Part shown: one piece after another, positions 1-5,720 of the stretch
Layout of the letters: each line of letters starts with the position of its first letter
Numbering within the stretch: the stretch's first letter is position 1
Assembly (NCBI GenBank): GCA_913043155.1
Contig: CAJWLY010000101.1
Coordinates: forward strand, 1-5,720
Source of the DNA: an uncultured Nitrospinaceae bacterium
GTDB lineage: Bacteria > Nitrospinota > Nitrospinia > Nitrospinales > VA-1
Length of the DNA: 5,720 nt
Reading direction: 5' to 3'
Notes under the pieces: model-generated
Databases searched by the model: none
The model's input: only the letters and a program-made list of their open reading frames with translations
Told to the model about the DNA's origin: nothing
Translations under genes and position numbers: made by a program

Positions 1-2125
1 GCGGCTGTTTAAAAAAAATATCCACTTTCAAATCGTCCTCGCTCCCTTCCCGTTTGATCACCACCCCGGCGCCGAATTTCGGATGCAGAACCTTCGTCCC
101 GACCACGTACTTCCCCCTTTGTCCGGAGCCTGAAAAAGCCATCGCCGGATTTTCATCGTACGGTTCTCCGACGGCTTGTGTTGTTCGGTAACGAGGTGTC
201 TCTAGATGGCTTTCATTGATCAGAACCTCGGAAGGAATGGAAATCAGGAACTGGGACGGCGGATAATTGAAGGTGCTCCCATAAATGCGTCGTCTGCGCG
301 CGTTGCTGATGAAAAGTTTTTTCTTTGCCCGGGTGATGCCGACATAGCACAACCGTCGTTCCTCCTCATATTCATCCGGATCGGACATGGAACTCGCATG
401 CGGCAGCAGCCCGTCCTCCATCCCGATAATGAAGACCGACTCATATTCCAAGCCTTTGCAGGTATGCAGAGTCATCAACTGTAAGGCCCCGCGCGAGTCG
501 TCTACCGCATCTGCGTCGGAAACCAAGGCTGTAGTGTCCAAAAACTCCCGCAACGTTTCCCCGCGCTCCTCAGACTGCTGAACCGCGGTGAATAATTCAT
601 TCAATGTATCGATCCGATCCCTGCTCTCTCGGGAGTCCTCTTTTTCCAACATGGCTGCGTAGCCGGTCCGTTCCACCACATCGTGAAAAAAATCCACCAC
701 AACTCCATTCTCGTAAACCGCGCGGAGTTCATCCATCATCCGAAGGAACTGGGCGATCTTGTTCGCTGCCCCCGAAGCAACCAGGCGACGAGATCCCACT
801 TCGCGCAACGCTTCCATCAAACTGATTTCCTGACTCGCACCGAATTGTTCTACTTTTTCAAGAGTGGTCTTGCCGATCCCGCGTGTTGGAACATTTATAA
901 TACGGCGCAACGAAACGGAATCGGCTGGATTCAAGATCACCCGCACAAATGCAAGGATGTCCTTGATCTCCCGTCGCTCATAAAACCTGAATCCGCCGAT
1001 CAACCGGTAGGAGATATCCGATCCCCTCAGCGCCTCTTCCATCGCGCGTGATTGTGCATTGGTCCGGTAAAGCACCGCCATCTTGTTGAACAGCAGCCCC
1101 TCTTCCCGGTTGTACCTGAGGGCGCGCTCACACACAGTTCGCGCTTCATCCGTTTCGTCGTCGGCACGATAATAAACAATGGGATCGCCCTCCTCGTTCT
1201 GGGTCCACAGGGTTTTAGGTTTGCGGTTGTAGTTTTCCTTCACCACGCCCGATGCAGCTTTCAAGATCGCTTGGGTCGAACGGTAGTTTTCCTCCAGTTT
1301 AATCATCCGCGTTCCTGGAAAATCATTTTCAAAATTCAAGATGTTTTCGAGATTTGCCCCTCGCCAGCGGTAGATGCTCTGATCGTCGTCGCCCACCGCA
1401 CACACATTCCCATGTTTTGAAGAAAGTAATCTCACTAGTTGATACTGGGTCGCATTTGTATCCTGAAACTCATCGACAAGAATATGGCAAAATTGCTCGC
1501 TGTATCTGTCCAAAACTAACGGCGATTCTTTAAGTAGACGTACCGCCATGACCAATAGATCGTCAAAATCCAGCGCGTTGCTTCGTTTTAATCCAGCCTG
1601 ATAAAACGGATAAACTTCAGCGGCTTTCAACCTTGGGCCAAAAGGCAAGTCATCCAAGTCCACCTCCTGCGGCAAGAGAAAATCGTTTTTGAATCCGCTG
1701 ATATGGTGGAGCAGGGTTTTCGGAGTGAATGCGTCTTCGTCGATGGATGCCGACTTCATACATTGCTTGATCAGGGATAACTGGTCGGCTGCATCGTAAA
1801 TAATGAAGTCTTCGGTGTATCCCAGTTGATCAATATGCCTTCTAAGCAATCGAAGGCAGAAGGAATGAAACGTACTAATCCAGGGAGAAGGCCCATCCTC
1901 GCCTACAAGCATCGTCCGGACCCGTTCTTTCATTTCCCCGGCAGCCTTGTTGGTGAAAGTAATCGCCAGGATGTGGTCGGTGCCCACTCCCTGTTGAATA
2001 AGGTTCGCGATACGGCAGGTGATGACGCGAGTCTTTCCCGACCCAGCCCCGGCAACGACTAACAGCGGTCCTTCTGCATAGCGTACGGCCTCCAGTTGCT
2101 GGGAATTTAAAGATTCCAAGTGCAT
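1..2125 (-). CDS. pcrA: ATP-dependent 3'-5' DNA helicase, PcrA/UvrD family (C-terminus cut by window edge)
   Basis: Superfamily 1A helicase that unwinds DNA in the cytoplasm during excision and mismatch repair, clearance of stalled RNA polymerase and removal of recombinase filaments (family knowledge). The frame is open from the ATG at 2125 to the left edge, 708 codons without a stop, so the gene is partial. All motifs are visible: Q motif LNSQQLEAV (6-14), Walker A AGAGSGKT (25-32), motif Ia TFTNKAAGEM (56-65), Walker B VDEFQD (217-222), motif III GDDDQSIYRWRGA (245-257), motif IV ending LEENYRST (277-284), motif V TLHTCKGLEYE (552-562) and motif VI RLCYVGITRAKKKL (591-604). Residues from about 671 (KYVVGTKVLHPKFGAGVVI) match the start of the C-terminal Tudor-like domain, which in PcrA/UvrD contacts RNA polymerase. 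Family members are usually 720-750 aa, so only a few tens of residues are missing. A GGGAG lies 12 bases before the ATG, a rather wide spacing. PcrA versus UvrD naming is arbitrary here; the family is certain. Confidence 0.96.
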   Translation of the reverse strand, partial: MHLESLNSQQLEAVRYAEGPLLVVAGAGSGKTRVITCRIANLIQQGVGTDHILAITFTNKAAGEMKERVRTMLVGEDGPSPWISTFHSFCLRLLRRHIDQLGYTEDFIIYDAADQLSLIKQCMKSASIDEDAFTPKTLLHHISGFKNDFLLPQEVDLDDLPFGPRLKAAEVYPFYQAGLKRSNALDFDDLLVMAVRLLKESPLVLDRYSEQFCHILVDEFQDTNATQYQLVRLLSSKHGNVCAVGDDDQSIYRWRGANLENILNFENDFPGTRMIKLEENYRSTQAILKAASGVVKENYNRKPKTLWTQNEEGDPIVYYRADDETDEARTVCERALRYNREEGLLFNKMAVLYRTNAQSRAMEEALRGSDISYRLIGGFRFYERREIKDILAFVRVILNPADSVSLRRIINVPTRGIGKTTLEKVEQFGASQEISLMEALREVGSRRLVASGAANKIAQFLRMMDELRAVYENGVVVDFFHDVVERTGYAAMLEKEDSRESRDRIDTLNELFTAVQQSEERGETLREFLDTTALVSDADAVDDSRGALQLMTLHTCKGLEYESVFIIGMEDGLLPHASSMSDPDEYEEERRLCYVGITRAKKKLFISNARRRRIYGSTFNYPPSQFLISIPSEVLINESHLETPRYRTTQAVGEPYDENPAMAFSGSGQRGKYVVGTKVLHPKFGAGVVIKREGSEDDLKVDIFFKQP

Positions 2126-2162
2126 GAGAAAAATAAGCTCCCGATCAACCAGGACTTGAATT

Positions 2163-2209
2163 AAAAAAAAGAACGGCGTTCTTTCGAACGCATCGAAAAA
2201 ACGCCGTTC
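2163..2209 (-). terminator. Strong intrinsic (Rho-independent) terminator after the htrA-type gene
   Basis: Read on the minus strand, GAACGGCGTT (2209-2200) pairs with AACGCCGTTC (2180-2171) as a perfect 10-bp stem. After a single mismatch (2199/2181) the stem continues with five more pairs (2198-2194 with 2186-2182) around a 7-base loop. Eight T follow directly (2170-2163). On the plus strand the hairpin is not followed by a T-run, so it works for minus-strand transcription. It lies 112 bases after the protease stop codon and ends 37 bases before the helicase start codon. Confidence 0.93.
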
Positions 2210-2321
2210 GCCATCAGGCTACAACTTACCTTGTTTCTTGGGTGGGGTGAACCCAAAATCTGACCAAATATTCAAAGTCCATCCCAAAATTAAATATCTG
2301 CTCGTTTTAGAGCGGACCGAA

Positions 2322-3443
2322 TCAACTTCTCATCGACTGTGGAAATGGCTCGAGCACCACCTCCAGTGACAGAGTCTTGTCGCCGCGCACCAGTTTGAAC
2401 GGAATCTTCTTTCTGGTCGGACTGTACACGACCAGCTTGGGAAGTTTACCGGAGTTTTTGATGGAGTGTCCATCGAACTCGACGATGACGTCATTCCTCT
2501 GCACCCCCGCGTTAAATGCCGGGCTGTCGGCCACCACTTCTTGCACTAGCGACCCACGGCTCACAGTAAGCCCCAAAGACTCTTTGGTCTGTAGAGTGAT
2601 GTCCTGGACTGAGACACCAAGCCAACTGCGAGTCACCCGTCCATTTTCCTTGAGCTGGGGAACGAGTATTTTCGCAATATCGATGGGTAGAGAAAATCCA
2701 AGACCTTGGCCCATCGGTAAAATAGCGGTGTTGATACCCACGACCTCGCCACGCGTGTTGATGAGGGGTCCTCCACTATTACCGGGATTGAATGGTGCAT
2801 CGGTCTGTATATAATCGTCATAGGGAGTTGCCCCCAGCGCCCGGCCCTTGGCACTCACAATGCCCACCGTAACGGTGTGATCCAGTCCAAATGGACTCCC
2901 AATGGCCATCACCCAGTCTCCCGGCTTAAGGTTTTCAGACCGCCCGAGCGGAAGAGTCGGTAACGGTTCGGGCACATCGATCTTGATGAGAGCGATATCC
3001 GCTACTTGATCCATCCCGATCAAGCGCCCCCTGAACAGACCATCATCACCCAATGCCACCTGCACTGCATCGGAACCAGAGACAACGTGGGCATTAGTCA
3101 AAATATAACCATCACGATGAATGATGAAACCGGATCCCTCTCCCCGTTGCCGAAATTCCTTTGAACCGTGGGGTTTCATTCGAGGAGGAAAACCGAAGGG
3201 ATAGTTTTCGTTCGTAATTTTTTTCATTGATCGGATACTCACCACCGCTGGACTCAGTTGCTCCACCAAGTCCCTAAATAACGCACCTCCCACGAGGGCC
3301 TTATTGTCCAGCTCGGATACCACCGATTTTTCCTCCCACAGTTTTTCTACACTCGCAAAACCAGGGCCGGACATGACAGAAACCATCATGAAAGTCGCAG
3401 CAATCAACAACCCATTTCTAATCCAGGAACGTGCATTCTTCAT
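2322..3443 (-). CDS. htrA: Secreted HtrA/Deg-family serine protease with one PDZ domain
   Basis: Trypsin-like (S1C) protease that degrades or senses misfolded proteins in the periplasm or at the outer face of the inner membrane. With the ATG at 3443 the protein has 373 aa. The N-terminus is a Sec signal: basic residues K2, R5 and R9, a hydrophobic stretch 11-24, and a likely cleavage after GFA (A30), although retention as a membrane anchor cannot be excluded. The protease domain spans about 60-265 with the triad H119 (TNAHVV), D149 (ADIALIK) and S223 (NPGNSGGPL). A single PDZ domain follows at about 275-363 (WLGVSVQD ... SPAFNAGVQRNDVIVEFDG). Length and a single PDZ resemble DegS or short HtrA proteins rather than two-PDZ DegP/DegQ, so the exact symbol is uncertain. 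An in-frame ATG at 3527 would add 28 residues before the signal peptide; I prefer 3443 because it has a well-placed Shine-Dalgarno site and gives a proper signal N-terminus. The gene lies 158 bases after hemH and ends in a strong terminator. Confidence 0.93.
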   Translation of the reverse strand: MKNARSWIRNGLLIAATFMMVSVMSGPGFASVEKLWEEKSVVSELDNKALVGGALFRDLVEQLSPAVVSIRSMKKITNENYPFGFPPRMKPHGSKEFRQRGEGSGFIIHRDGYILTNAHVVSGSDAVQVALGDDGLFRGRLIGMDQVADIALIKIDVPEPLPTLPLGRSENLKPGDWVMAIGSPFGLDHTVTVGIVSAKGRALGATPYDDYIQTDAPFNPGNSGGPLINTRGEVVGINTAILPMGQGLGFSLPIDIAKILVPQLKENGRVTRSWLGVSVQDITLQTKESLGLTVSRGSLVQEVVADSPAFNAGVQRNDVIVEFDGHSIKNSGKLPKLVVYSPTRKKIPFKLVRGDKTLSLEVVLEPFPQSMRS

Positions 3444-3601
3444 AGTTATTTCCTTTTCTAAAATTGAATAAGAAAAATTTAATATAAAAAGAATAGCATT
3501 GGAGTAGGTGCGCCGCATTAAACCCACATTAAATTTAAATTAAGAAAATTTTATTTTTTCTACTGGGTATAACCCCGGTTGGGGAGCAGGAAGTGGAAAT
3601 T
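3444..3601 (-). other. AT-rich gap between hemH and the protease gene
   Basis: This 158-base gap contains long A/T tracts, including the palindrome TTAAATTTAA (3529-3538) and AAAATTTT (3545-3552), which would suit a promoter upstream region. The best -10-like candidates on the minus strand are TGCTATTCT (extended -10 style) and TATATT, but neither has a recognisable -35 at a proper distance, so I do not call a promoter. Two 4-bp GC hairpins sit close to the hemH stop (3565-3575 and 3573-3584); they share bases and lack a U-tract. Whether the protease is read from hemEH or from its own promoter is left open; the length and composition of the gap favour its own promoter. Confidence 0.4.
3449..3455 (-). 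promoter_or_regulatory. Ribosome binding site that decides the protease start
   Basis: Minus-strand AAGGAAA contains AGGA (3454-3451), 7 bases before the ATG at 3443. The upstream in-frame ATG at 3527 has no comparable site, which supports the shorter protein that begins directly with its signal peptide. Confidence 0.75.
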
Positions 3602-4543
3602 CTAAAGTAGGTGTTCCCAGACCACGGCAGCGAGTGCTTCAATGAAGAGAGGGGAACAGTTCAATGACTCGGTACGGTACAACTTTAGATTTTTTGATTC
3701 TGCGTATTGTGCAAACTGGATGTCGATATCGTATAGGATTTCAATATGATCAGAGACGAATCCCACAGGTACCATTAGCACGGGTTTCGAGCCGATCCGA
3801 GCGATACGATCGAGAGTGTTCTCCACGGTTGGCCCCAGCCAGGGTACCGGAATCATCCCCTGGCTCTGATAGGCCTTGTACCAGCGAAACGGCTGAACTC
3901 GTTCTACAATGGCTTGCACCGTCCGGTCGTATTCCTCTTCGTACGGATCACCGAGTTCGGTGGACTCAGCGGGAATGCTGTGAACCGTAAAAATAGTGTG
4001 AACCTCCTCGTGTCCCTTTTCGCGCATCCGATCCATCGCCTGATTATACCGTTCCACAAACGCGTCAATTAGGCTCGGCTGGTTGGCCCAGGTACTGATG
4101 AACTGAATCGGCAGCTTTGTTACAGAATTTTTTTTCTGTGCATCATTGAGCGCATTGAAGTACCGTTCGGTACTCCACGTACTGTATTGGGGGGCTAGGC
4201 AAAGCGCCAGCACCCGCTCGATACCATCTTTCACCATCTGCCCAACAACGTCAGAGATGTAAGGACTCCAGTTTCTCATTCCGACATAGACTTTGAAATT
4301 TCCGCCATTCTGGTTGAGAAACCGCTCAACTTCTTTGGCTTGATTCTGGGTGATCTCCAAAAGCGGGGAGCTGCCTCCGATGGCTTCGTAGCGTTCGCGG
4401 ATGAGCTGGATCACTTCTGGAGAAGACTCGGTTCCGCCACGGATGTTCTTCAGGTAGAGAGGTATGTCGTCTACGTGGCTGGGGGCGCCGTGCGCCAGGA
4501 GAAGGACCGCCGTGGGCCCAAGAGGTTCAGAACACTCATTCAT
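3602..4543 (-). CDS. hemH: Ferrochelatase (HemH/CpfC family)
   Basis: Inserts ferrous iron into protoporphyrin IX or coproporphyrin III in the last part of heme synthesis, in the cytoplasm or at the membrane surface. With the ATG at 4543 it has 313 aa, a typical short bacterial length. Family features in order (this numbering): VLLLAHGAP (14-22), RERYEAIGGSSPL (49-61), LAPQYSTWS (116-124), HSIPAESTELGDPY (188-201) with the metal-site His188, QSQGMIPVPWLGP (226-238), and VPVGFVSDHIEILYD (258-272) with the conserved Glu268. These sit almost at the His183 and Glu264 positions of the Bacillus subtilis enzyme, which it resembles closely; the Bacillus active-site Tyr13 (YGTP) is replaced by His18 (HGAP). 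The start overlaps the hemE stop as ATGAATGA, and there is no clear Shine-Dalgarno site, which suggests translation by coupling to hemE. An in-frame ATG at 4582 would add 13 residues and a 47-base overlap; it gives an N-terminal tail atypical of the family, so I reject it. Whether the substrate is proto- or coproporphyrin cannot be settled from this gene alone. Confidence 0.95.
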   Translation of the reverse strand: MNECSEPLGPTAVLLLAHGAPSHVDDIPLYLKNIRGGTESSPEVIQLIRERYEAIGGSSPLLEITQNQAKEVERFLNQNGGNFKVYVGMRNWSPYISDVVGQMVKDGIERVLALCLAPQYSTWSTERYFNALNDAQKKNSVTKLPIQFISTWANQPSLIDAFVERYNQAMDRMREKGHEEVHTIFTVHSIPAESTELGDPYEEEYDRTVQAIVERVQPFRWYKAYQSQGMIPVPWLGPTVENTLDRIARIGSKPVLMVPVGFVSDHIEILYDIDIQFAQYAESKNLKLYRTESLNCSPLFIEALAAVVWEHLL

Positions 4544-5576
4544 GGTGGTATTCGTGAACCATGTCGACCACCGCTTTGACATGGTCCACCGGCGTATGTT
4601 GCAGAATCCCGTGGCCGAGATTGAAAATGTGCCCGGGACGACCGGCGGCGCGCTTTAAGACATCTTTCACCCTCTCCTTGAGAATGGGTATGGGTGCAAA
4701 AAGGAGCGTCGGGTCGAGGTTACCCTGCACTGCGCGGTCAAATCCAATATATTTCCACGCATCGTCGAGATGGATGCGCCAGTCGAAACTCACCACATCG
4801 CCACCCGCCCGCGCCACGACATCAAGCAGAGTCGATGTACCGGTACTGAAATTGATCACTGGAACGCCGCTGTCTTTCAATTCAGAGATGATCCGACGCG
4901 TGTGCGGCAGAACGAACCGCTCATAATCGTATGGCCCCATGCAGCCAACCCAACTGTCAAAAATCTGTAGCGCCTGCGCACCCGCCTTCACCTGCATTTT
5001 TAGATAATCGACCAGCATGGTACACACCTTGTCCATGAGAAGGCTCCACATCTCCGGGGCTTCGAACATCATGAGTTTGGTGGCAGTAAAATCTCTCGAC
5101 TTCCCTCCTTCTATCATATAACTGCATAGAGTGAATGGGGCACCGGCAAATCCGATAAGTGGCATTTTCCCGGAAATTTCCTGGCGCACGATGCGGATCG
5201 CATCGCCGACAAACCCAAGATCTTCCTCGGCATCGACCGGACGCAGTTTCTCAACGTCCTTGATGTCCTTGACCGGACGCGGGACAACCGGTCCGTCTCC
5301 AGCGGTAAATTCCAATCCCGTACCCATCGGCTCCAGAGGCAACAGGATATCAGCAAAGATGATGGCCGCATCCACTCCTAGGACATCCAGCGGTTGCAGG
5401 GTAACCTCAGCAGCAAGCTCCGGGGTCTTGCACATTTCCAGAAAAGTGTGCTTTTCCTTGAGGTCTCGATAGACCTTCATATAACGACCCGCCTGACGCA
5501 TGAACCAAATCGGGGTCACATCGGTCGGCTCGCCGCGACAAGCCTTCAAAAATCGGTACTCATTTTGCTCTGTCAT
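4536..5576 (-). CDS. hemE: Uroporphyrinogen decarboxylase
   Basis: Removes the four acetate carboxyl groups of uroporphyrinogen III to give coproporphyrinogen III, the committed step toward heme; cytoplasmic, cofactor-free TIM barrel. Complete at 346 aa, the normal length. The family signature PIWFMRQAGRYM (22-33) carries the substrate-binding Arg27 and Arg31. Further key positions are Asp76 in IFADIL, Tyr153 in CSYMIEGG, Ser208 in FDSWVG and His322 in NLGHGI; these align with Arg37, Arg41, Asp86, Tyr164, Ser219 and His339 of the human enzyme by motif. Nothing catalytic is missing. The ATG at 5576 has AAGGA (5583-5579) only 2 bases before it, closer than ideal, but there is no better start nearby and the N-terminus (MTEQNEYRFLKACRGEP) is typical. 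It is the first gene of a transcription unit with hemH, driven by the promoter at 5612-5640. hemE followed directly by hemH recalls the Bacillus hemEHY order, but no hemY/hemG oxidase follows here. Confidence 0.97.
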   Translation of the reverse strand: MTEQNEYRFLKACRGEPTDVTPIWFMRQAGRYMKVYRDLKEKHTFLEMCKTPELAAEVTLQPLDVLGVDAAIIFADILLPLEPMGTGLEFTAGDGPVVPRPVKDIKDVEKLRPVDAEEDLGFVGDAIRIVRQEISGKMPLIGFAGAPFTLCSYMIEGGKSRDFTATKLMMFEAPEMWSLLMDKVCTMLVDYLKMQVKAGAQALQIFDSWVGCMGPYDYERFVLPHTRRIISELKDSGVPVINFSTGTSTLLDVVARAGGDVVSFDWRIHLDDAWKYIGFDRAVQGNLDPTLLFAPIPILKERVKDVLKRAAGRPGHIFNLGHGILQHTPVDHVKAVVDMVHEYHHE

Positions 5577-5578
5577 AT

Positions 5579-5583
5579 TCCTT
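5579..5583 (-). promoter_or_regulatory. Closely spaced ribosome binding site of hemE
   Basis: AAGGA on the minus strand is separated from the hemE ATG by only 2 bases (AT). This is shorter than the usual 5-9 and may make initiation inefficient. No alternative start codon is found in frame within the short leader. Confidence 0.5.
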
Positions 5584-5611
5584 GATGTATTGGAGCTTGG
5601 ATAAGGTTGTG

Positions 5612-5640
5612 ATTATAGGTTGGAGTCCGACCTTACGCAA
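5612..5640 (-). promoter_or_regulatory. Sigma-70-type promoter of hemE-hemH
   Basis: On the minus strand, TTGCGT (5640-5635) is separated by exactly 17 bases from a perfect TATAAT (5617-5612). The -35 box matches only the TTG of the consensus, so basal strength rests on the -10 box. Transcription would start near 5605 and give a leader of about 30 bases before hemE. Position, orientation and spacing all fit; the start site itself is predicted only. Confidence 0.65.
5618..5632. promoter_or_regulatory. Operator-like palindrome inside the hemE promoter spacer
   Basis: GGTTGGAGTCCGACC is an imperfect palindrome: 7-base arms GGTTGGA and TCCGACC around one central G, with one mismatch between the arms. 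It starts directly next to the -10 box and ends two bases from the -35 box. A regulator bound here would control hemEH directly. No known operator consensus is recognised, and a chance occurrence is possible. Confidence 0.35.
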
Positions 5641-5720
5641 CGGGTTTCTGCTAGGCATCAGACCTGTGGCAATACCTTTCTATACAATCTTATCCAAACC
5701 TGAGATACCGATACACATTT

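Larger units (their letters stand above)
5597..5697. repeat. 14-bp inverted repeat bracketing the hemE promoter
   Basis: TTGGATAAGGTTGT (5597-5610) has its inverted copy ACAATCTTATCCAA at 5684-5697, 13 of 14 bases matching; the single difference would still be a G-U pair in RNA. The arms are 73 bases apart. One arm covers the predicted transcription start of hemE, the other lies about 45 bases upstream of the -35 box. It could be a pair of binding sites for one regulator, or the ends of a small degenerate element, but no target-site duplication flanks it. Confidence 0.5.

Noticed and set aside
206..1420. Plus-strand open frames of 64-122 codons (for example 206-484, 683-1051, 1052-1420)
   Set aside because: They lie antisense to the helicase frame, show no recognisable domains, and the minus frame carries all helicase motifs without a break.
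2238..2256. Hairpin TTGGGT / ACCCAA between the protease gene and its terminator
   Set aside because: A 6-bp stem with a 7-base loop and no U-tract; too weak to name, and the strong terminator lies just beyond it.
2377..2814. 145-codon plus-strand open frame
   Set aside because: Antisense to the protease and PDZ coding region; no family features.
3444..3527. Longer protease start at 3527
   Set aside because: Adds 28 residues before a good signal peptide and lacks the Shine-Dalgarno site seen before the ATG at 3443.
3565..3584. Terminator after hemH
   Set aside because: Only mutually exclusive 4-bp stems (GGGT-ATA-ACCC and CCCC-GGTT-GGGG) with no following U-tract on the minus strand.
4544..4582. 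Longer hemH start at 4582
   Set aside because: Would overlap hemE by 47 bases and add an N-terminal tail not typical of ferrochelatases; the coupled ATG at 4543 fits better.
5618..5660. tRNA-like fold upstream of hemE
   Set aside because: The short hairpin GGTTGG-AGT-CCGACC recalls a tRNA arm, but no T-loop consensus, anticodon arm or acceptor stem can be assembled.
5597..5697. Miniature transposable element bounded by the 14-bp inverted repeat
   Set aside because: No flanking target-site duplication is visible, and the interior holds a well-formed hemE promoter.

Overview
The window carries four protein genes, all on the minus strand, and the annotation reads best from right to left: hemE (uroporphyrinogen decarboxylase), hemH (ferrochelatase), a secreted HtrA/Deg-type serine protease, and a PcrA/UvrD-type DNA helicase that runs off the left edge. 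Gene density is ordinary. I see no mobile element, CRISPR array, tRNA or rRNA. G+C looks close to half by eye.

Right end (5577-5720): the non-coding region upstream of hemE holds a good sigma-70-type promoter (TTGCGT, 17-bp spacer, TATAAT). An imperfect 15-bp palindrome fills most of its spacer, and a 14-bp inverted repeat brackets the whole promoter. This is the most unusual part of the window. hemE and hemH overlap by 8 bases (ATGAATGA) and so form a translationally coupled heme operon that carries two late steps of tetrapyrrole synthesis: uroporphyrinogen III to coproporphyrinogen III, and ferrous iron insertion.

Middle (2126-3601): a 158-bp AT-rich gap separates hemH from the protease gene. 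The protease has its own Shine-Dalgarno site, a Sec signal peptide, an H/D/S catalytic triad and one PDZ domain, so it acts outside the cytoplasm. It is followed by a strong intrinsic terminator (about 15 bp of stem, then eight U).

Left end (1-2125): a superfamily 1A helicase with all expected motifs, open for 708 codons without a stop and cut near its C-terminus by the window edge. Its start codon lies only 37 bases beyond the U-tract of the protease terminator, so how it is transcribed is a real question.

Organism: the periplasmic-type protease with a signal peptide suggests a Gram-negative (diderm) bacterium. The helicase and heme proteins look like those of deltaproteobacteria-like or Nitrospinota-like lineages, but this is an impression from motif style and not a database result. 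The ferrochelatase resembles the short Bacillus type. Apart from the heme pair the genes share no obvious pathway, and the layout looks like core chromosome rather than an accessory island.
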